Shown: one piece after another, positions 45,350 to 53,815 of the stretch
Numbering within the stretch: position 1 is the first letter of the stretch
Layout of the letters: the number at the start of each line of letters is the position of its first letter
Source: Chitinophagaceae bacterium
Lineage (GTDB): Bacteria > Bacteroidota > Bacteroidia > Chitinophagales > Chitinophagaceae
Direction of reading: 5' to 3'
Assembly (NCBI GenBank): GCA_947454235.1
Contig: CANGIY010000020.1
Location: 2,501-63,018 of the forward strand
Length of the DNA: 60,518 bases
Position numbers and translations under genes: made by a program
The notes under the pieces: model-generated
Databases searched by the model: none
Seen by the model: only the letters and a program-made list of their open reading frames with translations
What the model was told of the DNA's origin: nothing

Positions 45350-46534
45350 CTATCTGTACAATATGTATAACGCTGTGGTATAGTTGTGAAACATATTTCT
45401 GCCATTCAATTTTGCAAATTCACCAAAGCCATACATACCCAACCACGGTGGGCATTCTTCATTGACGTAAAAAGGGTGTTGCATTTTTGCAACCAGTTCC
45501 TCTTTTATAACTTTATTGAAGAGCGACTTTCCCCTTGCGAGGCAATCAGCGTGGAAAACAGCCACGGGGCGGGCGCCACTGAGTTCGGCTTTTAGTTCGT
45601 TTGCTATACGGTCCATTTCAGAAAAAATGAGTGCTTCATCCCTGAGTGTGAGCCATAATTCGGTTCCCTCGCTGATGGTAGTTGCATAATACATGTCGTT
45701 ACCATTGTGCTTAGTCACTACACGCAATATAGCACTATTTCCGTATACGCCGGCATCTTCGGGTGTTAATATTTCGCCAAGGGCACCCACCGGAATCGTT
45801 TCTCCACAAGTCGAATTTTCAGGCAAACCCAGTAAGTTCAGGTATTCCTGCCATGCCGGCTTACCATTCAATTCCTTTATCACATTGCCTTCTGCCTTAG
45901 TCACCTTCAAAGGGTTACCAAAAATTGTAAAGCCGTGGGTGGCTCGGGTGGTGGCTTTCAGCGTGGGGTCGGTAAAACCCAACAGCCATGCACCGTGCTC
46001 GGTAACCGTGGTATCCACTGCCTGAAAGCTGACAATACCCTTCATATTATCAGACGAAGTAGCACCGAAAATGGTAATTTCCTTCCCGAATACTGATTCT
46101 ATACCTTCAATACACTTTTGATTATCAATATCGATACCCGATGCCATCAGGAAAAAAATATTGATGGCAGGATTGATGCCATGAAGTTCCTGCGCCATTT
46201 TTCGGCTCTGTTCGAACGCTGTTTTACCATCAATTTCAACTGCCGATGCTATCTCGAACTCATTGCCCTTTAAGGCCATTAATGCCATATCCTTCATCGA
46301 CTCACTCACACCTTCCCTGCCAATGACACCACAGCATGACGCTGCTAAAATTCGTGCGTTGGGTGCCATCTCATGGGCTTTTTGCACCATTGTTTCAAAA
46401 TTATGCCCGATGGATGCATGAAAAATCAACAAATCGGCACTTTTATAATCATTACCAAGAGCAATTTCCAAACATTCTGCAACCGCACGTTCGGTATTTA
46501 TGATTCTGGCACTGCCTGATGAAAATTGTAGCAT
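45350..46534 (-). CDS. FIST N/C-domain sensory protein
   Basis: Protein of 394 residues with FIST_N (about 25-210: LLIFHASIGHNFETMVQKA ... ITIFGATSSDNMKG) and FIST_C (about 225-380: WQEYLNLLGLPENS ... GARPVAVFHADCLARGKSLF) domains. FIST domains are predicted to bind small ligands, possibly amino acids, upstream of signalling proteins. Here the output is the neighbouring PAS kinase, 26 bases away, rather than a fused domain. No signal peptide. Confidence 0.9.
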   Translation of the reverse strand: MLQFSSGSARIINTERAVAECLEIALGNDYKSADLLIFHASIGHNFETMVQKAHEMAPNARILAASCCGVIGREGVSESMKDMALMALKGNEFEIASAVEIDGKTAFEQSRKMAQELHGINPAINIFFLMASGIDIDNQKCIEGIESVFGKEITIFGATSSDNMKGIVSFQAVDTTVTEHGAWLLGFTDPTLKATTRATHGFTIFGNPLKVTKAEGNVIKELNGKPAWQEYLNLLGLPENSTCGETIPVGALGEILTPEDAGVYGNSAILRVVTKHNGNDMYYATTISEGTELWLTLRDEALIFSEMDRIANELKAELSGARPVAVFHADCLARGKSLFNKVIKEELVAKMQHPFYVNEECPPWLGMYGFGEFAKLNGRNMFHNYTTALYILYR

Positions 46535-46683
46535 GGCTATAGATTTCTTTTAAGTTGAACAAAGTAGTAAAAATCTTCAAAAAAAACCAACATTTCAATG
46601 ATTTAAATCATGCGAAATAAATCAATCTATAATCATCAAATTAACAACCAGCCGGTTGTTTAAAGCCACATTCGGTAAAAAAG

Positions 46684-46715
46684 TTTGCCACTTCGTTGCA
46701 GGTTTTCTACTTTTA
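46684..46715 (+). promoter_or_regulatory. Candidate promoter of the dipeptidyl peptidase III gene
   Basis: TTTG (46684-46687) is followed after 20 bases by TACTTTTA (46708-46715), a 5-of-6 match to the fixed positions of TAnnTTTG. Predicted initiation near 46722 excludes the in-frame TTG at 46696 and supports ATG 46738. Confidence 0.45.
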
Positions 46716-46737
46716 TATTCTGATTAAAATAACGTAC

Positions 46738-48840
46738 ATGTTCAACAAATTTTTCGCATCAAAATGGCTGGTTCCGGCTGTTATTGTAACTATGGCAACA
46801 CATTTAGCACATACCGGTAATGCTCAAACAAAAGCAAAAGCACCGAAGGCTGCTACTGCTGCGCACACCGATGGTTTCGACCCTAAATTTAATGTAGAAG
46901 CACAGGGCTTTGCCGATCTTCAGGTACTCAGGTACCAGGTGCCGGGCTTCAAAGGTTTGTCGCTACAGCAAAAGCAACTGTCATACTACCTCTATCAGGC
47001 TGCACTCTCAGGTCGCGATATCATCTACGACCAAAAAAGCAAGCACGGTATTATGTTGCGTAAAACCATTGAGGCAGTGTACGGTACATATAAAGGTGAT
47101 AAAAAATCTGCCGATTGGAAACATTTTGAAGAATATTGCGGCAGGGTGTGGTTCAGCAGTGGTAACTATCACCACTACAGCAACGAAAAATTCATTCCGG
47201 GTTGCAGCTACGATTACTTCGCAAAACTTGTAAAAGGCACCGATTCAAAATTATTGCCACTTGAAAAAGGAGAAACTGTTGACGCATTCCTGAACAGAAT
47301 TAAGCCTGTAGTTTACGATAAAAGCTTTGAGCCTACTTGCGTTGACCTGCGCCCGAACATTGATAATGTTACCAATTCAGCCAATAACTTTTATGAGGGT
47401 GTAACCCAAAAAGAAGTCGAAGCATTCTACGATAAATTCGACACCAAGGGTAATGCACCATCATGGGGACTGAACAGTAAGGTTGTGAAAGAAAATGGTG
47501 TATTGGTTGAAAAAACATGGAAAAGCGGTGGCATGTATGGTGCTGCTATCGATAAAATAGCTTACTGGCTTGCAAAAGCTGCCGATGTAGCTGAAGACGT
47601 TGAACAAAAAGAAGCTTTGAAACTTCTGGTACAGTTCTATACAACCGGCGACCTGAAAGCATGGGACGACTACAATATTGCATGGGTTAAAAACACCTCT
47701 TCGCGCATTGATGCCGTGAATGGGTTCATTGAGGTGTACCTCGATGCTATTGGTAAGAAAGCGAGCTACGAAAGCACGGTTTCTTTGAAAGACCTTGAAG
47801 AAACAAAACGTATTGAAGCCATCGCAAAACAAGCACAGTGGTTTGAAGACAACTCGCCTATTGCGAAGGAACATAAAAAAGCAACTGTAAAAGGTATTAC
47901 AGCAAAAGCCATTACGGTGATTGTGGAAAGCGGTGATGCAGCCCCAAGTACTCCAATTGGTATTAACCTGCCAAATGCTGAATGGATAAGGAAAGAACAT
48001 GGCTCTAAGTCGGTATCGTTGAGCAACATCATTCACTCTTACAACGTGGCGGGAGCGAAGAGCGGCATGGTCGATGAGTTTGGCACGAACGACATGGTTA
48101 AAGCACGCCTTAAAAAGTACGGCGCGCTGGCTTCTGACCTGCATACTGATATGCACGAGTGTATCGGTCACGCATCAGGACAACTGAACCCGGGTGTTGA
48201 GACGACCGATAAAACTTTGAAAAACTACGCAAGCTGCCTTGAAGAAGCACGTGCTGACTTAGTAGGCCTTTACTATGTTGCCGATAAAAAACTCATTGAA
48301 ATAGGTGTAATGGACAACATGGACGTTGCCAAAGCTGCTTACGATAACTACATGATGAACGGTCTTATGACCCAACTCACACGCCTGAAACCGGGAGAAC
48401 AACTTCAGGAGGCGCACATGAGAAACAGGGCATTGATTGCACATTGGGCGTTTGAAAAAGGCAAGGCTGATAAAGTAGTTGAGTTCGTAAAACGTAACGG
48501 CAAAACCTATGTACAGGTGAATGACTACGAAAAACTACGCGTTTTATTTGGTCAGTTGTTGAAAGAAATTCAGCGTATTAAATCAGAAGGCGACTACAAC
48601 GCAGGTAAAGACTTAGTTGAAAACTACGGTGTTAAAGTGGACCCTGTTTTGCACAAAGAGATTCTGGAAAGATTCGAGAAACTGCACATCCGCCCTTACC
48701 GCGGATTCATTCAACCAAAACTGGTGCCTGTAATGAAGGGTGAAGAGATTGCTGACGTGAAAGTGGAATACCCTGACAACTTCTTCAAGCAAATGATGGA
48801 ATACGGCAAGAACTACGCATTCCTCCCGGTTAAAAACTAA
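46738..48840 (+). CDS. Exported dipeptidyl peptidase III-like metallopeptidase (family M49)
   Basis: Zinc peptidase of 700 residues, expected to remove dipeptides from peptide N-termini. A signal peptide (SKWLVPAVIVTMATHLAHTG ... AQ) predicts export. The zinc site is HECIGHASG, the M49 motif HEXXGH. The third ligand lies in LEEARADLVGLY, matching the EExxAD-like motif. Length is as expected for Bacteroidota M49 enzymes. ATG 46738 is chosen over the TTG at 46696 from the promoter position and signal peptide. Terminated by a strong hairpin. Confidence 0.94.
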   Translation: MFNKFFASKWLVPAVIVTMATHLAHTGNAQTKAKAPKAATAAHTDGFDPKFNVEAQGFADLQVLRYQVPGFKGLSLQQKQLSYYLYQAALSGRDIIYDQKSKHGIMLRKTIEAVYGTYKGDKKSADWKHFEEYCGRVWFSSGNYHHYSNEKFIPGCSYDYFAKLVKGTDSKLLPLEKGETVDAFLNRIKPVVYDKSFEPTCVDLRPNIDNVTNSANNFYEGVTQKEVEAFYDKFDTKGNAPSWGLNSKVVKENGVLVEKTWKSGGMYGAAIDKIAYWLAKAADVAEDVEQKEALKLLVQFYTTGDLKAWDDYNIAWVKNTSSRIDAVNGFIEVYLDAIGKKASYESTVSLKDLEETKRIEAIAKQAQWFEDNSPIAKEHKKATVKGITAKAITVIVESGDAAPSTPIGINLPNAEWIRKEHGSKSVSLSNIIHSYNVAGAKSGMVDEFGTNDMVKARLKKYGALASDLHTDMHECIGHASGQLNPGVETTDKTLKNYASCLEEARADLVGLYYVADKKLIEIGVMDNMDVAKAAYDNYMMNGLMTQLTRLKPGEQLQEAHMRNRALIAHWAFEKGKADKVVEFVKRNGKTYVQVNDYEKLRVLFGQLLKEIQRIKSEGDYNAGKDLVENYGVKVDPVLHKEILERFEKLHIRPYRGFIQPKLVPVMKGEEIADVKVEYPDNFFKQMMEYGKNYAFLPVKN

Positions 48841-48855
48841 CAACTCATTTTTACC

Positions 48856-48889
48856 AATGCCCGCCGCACAAAACACGGCGGGCATTTTT
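48856..48889 (+). terminator. Terminator of the M49 peptidase gene
   Basis: A perfect 11-bp GC-rich stem (48856-48866 with 48876-48886), followed by a T tract. Confidence 0.88.
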
Positions 48890-48917
48890 ATTTCGTGGGT
48901 TTGGTTAATTTTGGGTG

Positions 48918-49385
48918 ATGTCCGATAATCCGCTGAAATCTTACTTCTCCTTCACCCGTCGCGAACGCTACGGCATAGCTGCGTTGCTGCTTGCTATTGG
49001 AGTGCTGGTGGCGGTGCGTTGGTACATTGGCACTATTCAGGAAGACCACTTTGATACAATAGCGCAACAGCGGTATAAAAAATACTACAACCAATACGTA
49101 GCAGCGCAGGCTAAAGCCGCACAAGCCCACCGCAACGACACCGCCATCACCGATTTATTTGATACCGATGCCCCCGATTCGATCAAAGCCCTAACAATAG
49201 TACACATCAATACTGTCGACTCGGTAACGCTGGTAAACCTCAAGGGCATAGGGCCGGCGAAAGCACACAGCTTCCTCGTTGCGCGGGCGCAAAAAGGCAC
49301 ATTCACCGAATTGAAAGCGGTAAAAGACGCGTTGGGTTTATCAGAAAAACAGTTTGAGGTACTTGCGCCCTACATTCAATTATAA
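48918..49385 (+). CDS. Membrane-anchored helix-hairpin-helix (ComEA-like) protein
   Basis: Protein of 155 residues from ATG 48918 (a GTG lies immediately upstream at 48915). A single membrane helix (YGIAALLLAIGVLVAVRWYI) is followed by a linker and a C-terminal HhH domain (about 95-155: VHINTVDSVTLVNLKGIGPAKAHSFLVAR). This HhH pattern is shared with ComEA DNA-uptake proteins and with many Bacteroidota proteins of unknown role. DNA binding outside the cytoplasmic membrane is inferred. Confidence 0.85.
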   Translation: MSDNPLKSYFSFTRRERYGIAALLLAIGVLVAVRWYIGTIQEDHFDTIAQQRYKKYYNQYVAAQAKAAQAHRNDTAITDLFDTDAPDSIKALTIVHINTVDSVTLVNLKGIGPAKAHSFLVARAQKGTFTELKAVKDALGLSEKQFEVLAPYIQL

Positions 49386-49499
49386 AGTTTGACTTCAATG
49401 CGCAGTGATTTTCTGCCATCGAGCTGCATTACATGACAGCGGTCACTTTTTTCCTTTCTTCTGACTTTTACTTTCGCACCGCAAACCGAATAAGAAAAA

Positions 49500-50462
49500 A
49501 TGAAAAAACTAATTGCTTGTATGCTTTTGGCAATGCCATTTGTAGCCGCTGCGCAAGAAGACGAGAAAGACAGCACCGAGACAAACTGCTGCAACAACGG
49601 ACTCACAAGGGAAATAAGAGACTTGTACCCGCGGAAAGGAAAGTTTTATGTAGAGTGGGGTTACAACAATTCAGCTTACTCGCACAGCGATATCCACTTC
49701 TGGGGCTCTGGTTACGACTTTTCAATTACCGACATAAGAGCTACCGACGGACAAACACCGTTTTCAGCTACCTACTACAAGCCTACTGAATTCACCATAC
49801 CGCAGTTCAACTGGCGCATTGCCTACTATCTTTCCGACAAGACTTTTATTTCTTTCGGGCAAGACCACATGAAGTATACGATGGCAAAGCAAACCACTAA
49901 ACTCACTGGGCACATTGATGCAAACCTCCCCAATGCTGGTACGTACGACCACGCCGAAGTAACAGTGGGTGAAGACGCTGAAGTGAACAACCCGGGACCG
50001 GGCTATATTGACAATCTGCCAAAAGGATTCGTTTCTAATTTCGAGCACTGCGACGGATTGAATGACTTTGCTTTAGAGATTGGCAGAATTGAGCAGGTTT
50101 GGATTTCTAAAAACAGAAAACATGCACTTGCTGTAACAGGCAGTGCAGGACCGGGCATGGTAATACCCGATTCGGATGTTGACTTACTCGGGCAACCTCC
50201 AAAACACGATATGGAAGCCGGTAAAAAAGCGTTCCACCTTGCAGGGTACAGCTTATCGGCATCACTGGGTTTGCAGCTCGATTTGTTCAGGAGAATAACC
50301 ATACAACCAAGAATGAAGTTCGGCTACATTAACCTGCCCGATATCAATACCACCGAATACGGCGGCAAAGCGAGCCAGCACTTCAATTTCATTGAGACGT
50401 TTTTGATGGTGGGTTATACCTTCAAAATCAACCACAACCACGCTGTAAAACCTGCTAAGTAA
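49500..50462 (+). CDS. Hypothetical outer-membrane-like exported protein
   Basis: Protein of 320 residues with a signal peptide (KKLIACMLLAMPFVAAAQ) followed by alternating hydrophobic/polar strands (KFYVEWGYNNSAYSHSDIHF, NWRIAYYLSDKTFISFGQDH, LGLQLDLFRRITIQPRMKFG) and a terminal strand FIETFLMVGYTFKI. This is consistent with a small beta-barrel or outer-membrane-attached protein. No family recognised. Single-gene unit with a long terminator hairpin. Confidence 0.75.
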   Translation: MKKLIACMLLAMPFVAAAQEDEKDSTETNCCNNGLTREIRDLYPRKGKFYVEWGYNNSAYSHSDIHFWGSGYDFSITDIRATDGQTPFSATYYKPTEFTIPQFNWRIAYYLSDKTFISFGQDHMKYTMAKQTTKLTGHIDANLPNAGTYDHAEVTVGEDAEVNNPGPGYIDNLPKGFVSNFEHCDGLNDFALEIGRIEQVWISKNRKHALAVTGSAGPGMVIPDSDVDLLGQPPKHDMEAGKKAFHLAGYSLSASLGLQLDLFRRITIQPRMKFGYINLPDINTTEYGGKASQHFNFIETFLMVGYTFKINHNHAVKPAK

Positions 50463-50486
50463 ACAGGTCGCCGAGATACTTTTTTC

Positions 50487-50531
50487 AATAGCCTTTCATT
50501 GTTGCACATATTGACAATGAAAGGCTATTTT
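50487..50531. terminator. Terminator hairpin after the outer-membrane-like gene
   Basis: A perfect 16-bp stem (50487-50502 with 50514-50529) with an 11-base loop and T residues at both outer sides. It lies 25 bases past the stop. Confidence 0.85.
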
Positions 50532-50548
50532 CGTGTAAAAGAACAACG

Positions 50549-50911
50549 ATGGACGCTTCCCAAATTCGCGATATTGCCAACCGATGGTTTGATGCCTTTA
50601 ACGAACACAACCTCGAAAAGCTACTTGCGCTCTACCACGACCATGCTGCCCATTTCAGTCCGAAGCTGAAAGTGCGCCAACCCGAAACAGATGGACTGGT
50701 AACGGGCAAAGCTGCCCTGCGCGCTTGGTGGGCCGATTCCTTTGAGCGCCTCCCAACACTGCGCTACTACCCCACCAACTTCATTGTAGGTGACACCTCC
50801 ATTTTCATGGAATACCGCCGCGAAGTACAAGGCGAACCCCACCTCATGGTAGGTGAAGTCTTAGAAATGGAAAACGGAAAGATTTTACGTTCGAGGGTGT
50901 ATCATGGGTAG
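50549..50911 (+). CDS. SnoaL-like/NTF2-fold protein
   Basis: Protein of 120 residues with the NTF2-like pattern: IANRWFDAFNEHNLEKLLALYHDHAAHFSP, GKAALRAWWADSFERLPTLRYYPTNF, and strands ending EVLEMENGKILRSRVYHG. Members include ketosteroid-isomerase-like enzymes and small binding proteins; no specific substrate can be given. Cytoplasmic. It starts 17 bases after the terminator stem of the upstream gene. Confidence 0.85.
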   Translation: MDASQIRDIANRWFDAFNEHNLEKLLALYHDHAAHFSPKLKVRQPETDGLVTGKAALRAWWADSFERLPTLRYYPTNFIVGDTSIFMEYRREVQGEPHLMVGEVLEMENGKILRSRVYHG

Positions 50912-51093
50912 AATTTGGGGGGTGGTGGTTTATTTTTTCCTTAAGTGAAATTGCTGGATTTCTAACTATACTCGTTCATCAGAACATTTCACTTCGATTT
51001 CAGATTGTTTGCTTTTTCGTTTTTCCATAAACGCCTCAAACTCCAATATACTTCGATTTAGAAATTTGCGCCGCTAAGTACCGAAAATATTTA

Positions 51094-51101
51094 TATTTTT
51101 G
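51094..51101 (+). promoter_or_regulatory. -7 box of the nuclease-STAND gene
   Basis: TATTTTTG matches TAnnTTTG exactly, 23 bases before ATG 51124. A TTTG at 51065 is 25 bases upstream, a little far for the usual spacing. Confidence 0.4.
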
Positions 51102-51123
51102 TACTGTACGTTTGAATTCATAT

Positions 51124-52452
51124 ATGAAGTCTGAAATCAAAATAATTTTAGAGGAGGGGGCATCTAACAAAAGTAAAGGCAACTGTTTTGAAACATTGAC
51201 TAGAAACTTGTTGTCTATTCAACAATACGAAGTTCGAGGAAATATTAATTTCTCTGGGATGGAGATTGATTTGGTAGCCCACCAAAAGCATGATAAAGGA
51301 ATATTATATGTAGAATGTAAAGCTAAAGAAAAGGTCACTGCGGATGAGTTGTCAAAATTTTGCTTTAATGTTGAATTCAAGGAAGCAAACAAAGGCTATT
51401 TTTTTCGAACTCAGGAATTAGAATATCAAGCTGGGGCTTTGTTGGAAGAAATAAGAAGCAAAGAAAAATACAAAAATTTGACCTTCTTTGAGCCAACAGA
51501 TATTATTGGGATGCTCCAAGATGGCAAGATTATTTTCGAACCTCAAAATGCATTAAGTAAACATATAATTTCAAAGCGAATCCTTGCAATAACTTATTTT
51601 GGTGATTTTTTCATTTATCTAATAAATGAAACTAATGCATTCCCAACGAAGTTCATTGTTATCAATGCTAAAGAACAAAGTAAAAATATAAGTGAAGAAA
51701 ACTTAGCTATACTCAGAAAGAAAATAGAAGAAATAGCTGGCTTAGAAATACTGATAGAAGATCGATTATCAAATCGCAAACCTTCTACTGCTGCAATTGA
51801 GAGCATTTCGGAAGTCCAAGAAAGTGAAAACTGGTATGACTATCTGCCGGCGTCAGCACATAAAAATCACTTTGTCGGAAGAATAGATATCAGAACAAAG
51901 ATCTTGGGATTTTTTAAAAGTGTCAGAAACAATAGTACGAATAAAAGAATTTTTTATTTAAATGGCAAGTCTGGCTGGGGTAAAAGTTCTTTGGTATTGG
52001 AATTGAAAGAAAGTTGTCGCAATCAGCATTACAGGAATTGTTTCTATTGTTTAGCAATAGATACTCGAAGTGCTATATCAGATAATTTTGTTGCACTAGC
52101 GCTTTCAAAATTAATTGAACAAGCATACACTGATGGCTTCTTAGTTCGTGATATGTTTTCGAAACAAATAATGTACACTTCAAATTTCGATTTACTCTCC
52201 TCGGATTCGGTTAATGGTTTGTTTGAGACACTAAAGTCAGAACAAAAGTATTTAGTGTTAATTTTTGATCAATTCGAAGATGTATTTCGAAAAAAGGACT
52301 ATTTCAAGACTTTTTATAAGTTTCTCTCGGATGTGACTGATAAACGTCCAAATATGATTGTAGGTTTTTCATGGAAATCAGACTTTTTTATTCAAAGTGA
52401 TGACCCATCGTACCATATCTGGCAAAAGAGCAAGCAAGGGAATTTACAATAG
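51124..52452 (+). CDS. N-terminal fragment: Mrr-like nuclease plus STAND ATPase core
   Basis: Intact part of the broken gene, 442 residues from ATG 51124; an in-frame TTG at 51112 is less likely. It carries the nuclease (about 10-110) and ATPase Walker motifs (about 281 and 382). It lacks the C-terminal half of the STAND module, so it is unlikely to signal normally on its own. It could still be translated. Confidence 0.6.
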   Translation: MKSEIKIILEEGASNKSKGNCFETLTRNLLSIQQYEVRGNINFSGMEIDLVAHQKHDKGILYVECKAKEKVTADELSKFCFNVEFKEANKGYFFRTQELEYQAGALLEEIRSKEKYKNLTFFEPTDIIGMLQDGKIIFEPQNALSKHIISKRILAITYFGDFFIYLINETNAFPTKFIVINAKEQSKNISEENLAILRKKIEEIAGLEILIEDRLSNRKPSTAAIESISEVQESENWYDYLPASAHKNHFVGRIDIRTKILGFFKSVRNNSTNKRIFYLNGKSGWGKSSLVLELKESCRNQHYRNCFYCLAIDTRSAISDNFVALALSKLIEQAYTDGFLVRDMFSKQIMYTSNFDLLSSDSVNGLFETLKSEQKYLVLIFDQFEDVFRKKDYFKTFYKFLSDVTDKRPNMIVGFSWKSDFFIQSDDPSYHIWQKSKQGNLQ

Positions 52453-52454
52453 GA

Positions 52455-53783
52455 GAATTTAGTGAAAAGGAAATTGATGGAATTATTAAACAACTAGAAG
52501 ATTCAGTAGGAAAATTAGAGAAAAGTATAAAAGACAGAATCAAAGATAGTTCACAAGGCCTTCCATGGCTTACCAAAAAACTTTGCATCCATATTTATGA
52601 TCAAATATCTCAGGGGTCAAATAAAGAGAAACTAATTGAATCTAATTTAAACATAGTTGATTTGTTTAAGAAAGACGAAGAACGTACGTCTTCCGATGAA
52701 CTAAAAGCACTTAGAGTAATAGCAAAACGAGCATATGATGGCAGTTTCTTTGATGAAGCCGAAGTGGGTGATTTGATTGATAGTGGTACAATCTCATCGC
52801 TATTACACAAACGCTTGATAATTCGATCTGGTGCCAACTACAATATTTATTGGGATATCTACAGGGATTACTTAGTAAATGGAGATGTCCCGCCTATTGG
52901 AGAAAGCTATTTGTTAAGGCAAAGTGCAAATGTATGCTTGGAAGTTTTTCTACTTTTTAAAATCAATGCAGAAGAAACAATTGATACATTACAAAATAAG
53001 CACCATAAAGGCATAGGCAATGAAACATTAAATAATGTATTGCTTGAGCTACGGAATTTAGGAGTCGTTCAAAAGGAAAACGATTACTATTACGTTCCAT
53101 CAGGATTTGAAATATCAAAAACTGGTCTCACTGATTTTGTTACCAGTAAATTCCAAAATTATACGCCTTATTTACTATTGAAAAAACAAAATCTCGCAAA
53201 AATCTCAAAGTCGGACATAATCCAAATCTTGAAAGTGGTGTTTAAACAAGAATTTCAAGACAATACTTGGGAGGCGTACGCTAATGTTTTGATAAGTTGG
53301 TTTCTATTTTCGAATTTAGATATTAAGTCAAAAATAACTGAACCAGCAAAAGGTCGAGGTACAACAACAATAAGTGTATCTAAAGTGAGCAATGAAACTT
53401 TGATACCACGTGCTTCGCTCCGTGAAATAACCGAAATATTACCTTTGCTACTTATTGATAAATCCTTAATCAACAGTCGCTACTACAGAGACTTATATAT
53501 ACTTGACATTGTTGACAATAAAAAAGATTTGACAGAATTTGGAAGAGGAATACTTCTTCAAGATGAATCTTCTTGGAAAACTTTGTTAAAAAAGAAAGCT
53601 CAGGACCTTCCTAAAATAGCGGAAATAAAAAAACTTTTAGAAACTTCATCAAAGATAAAAGCGAAGGATCTACTAAAAATAATGCCTCACGATTTCTTCG
53701 AAGGAAATAAAGATAGTTCAAAACTAATCTATGCAACAAATGCTATATCGTGGGTGAAGAACAACGAAAAATTAATCAAATAA
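52455..53783 (+). CDS. C-terminal fragment: STAND lid/winged helix and sensor region
   Basis: The remainder of the broken gene is an open frame from 52401 to the stop at 53783; the first ATG in frame is at 52662 (MFKKDEERTSSDEL). Residues DIYRDYLVNGDVPPIGESYL match the winged-helix end of the STAND module. The rest is helical and unclassified, and is the likely recognition part. No promoter or start signal was seen at 52662, so independent expression is doubtful. Confidence 0.55.
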   Translation, partial: EFSEKEIDGIIKQLEDSVGKLEKSIKDRIKDSSQGLPWLTKKLCIHIYDQISQGSNKEKLIESNLNIVDLFKKDEERTSSDELKALRVIAKRAYDGSFFDEAEVGDLIDSGTISSLLHKRLIIRSGANYNIYWDIYRDYLVNGDVPPIGESYLLRQSANVCLEVFLLFKINAEETIDTLQNKHHKGIGNETLNNVLLELRNLGVVQKENDYYYVPSGFEISKTGLTDFVTSKFQNYTPYLLLKKQNLAKISKSDIIQILKVVFKQEFQDNTWEAYANVLISWFLFSNLDIKSKITEPAKGRGTTTISVSKVSNETLIPRASLREITEILPLLLIDKSLINSRYYRDLYILDIVDNKKDLTEFGRGILLQDESSWKTLLKKKAQDLPKIAEIKKLLETSSKIKAKDLLKIMPHDFFEGNKDSSKLIYATNAISWVKNNEKLIK

Positions 53784-53815
53784 TTCATATTTACGACATG
53801 ATATAAATCTCCCCC

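Larger units (their letters stand above)
51124..53783 (+). pseudogene. Broken PD-(D/E)XK nuclease - STAND ATPase gene (single-base frameshift)
   Basis: One ancestral gene of about 887 codons now split into two frames. The first frame stops at 52452 after WQKSKQGNLQ. The second frame is open from 52401, and its translation from about 52419 (LAKEQAREFTIGEFSEKE) continues the STAND domain without a gap to the stop at 53783. Domains in the restored protein: Mrr-like restriction endonuclease (D49, E64-x-K66 within GMEIDLVA and YVECKA), linker, nSTAND-type ATPase with Walker A GKSGWGKSS (about 281-289) and Walker B VLIFDQFED (D382), winged-helix/helical region and a C-terminal sensor-like region. 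The stretch is visibly more AT-rich than neighbours, suggesting transfer. The frameshift lies in 52401-52449. Architecture suggests a phage-defence or DNA-sensing protein. Confidence 0.8.

Noticed and set aside
47461-48171. 236-residue open frame antisense to the M49 peptidase
   Set aside because: It lies entirely under a gene with clear zinc-site motifs, has no promoter and no family pattern; the codon bias of the sense gene explains it.
52405-52445. Programmed ribosomal frameshifting in the nuclease-STAND gene
   Set aside because: The required shift is -1, but no X-XXY-YYZ slippery heptamer in the right frame and no strong downstream stem were seen; a mutation or read error is simpler.
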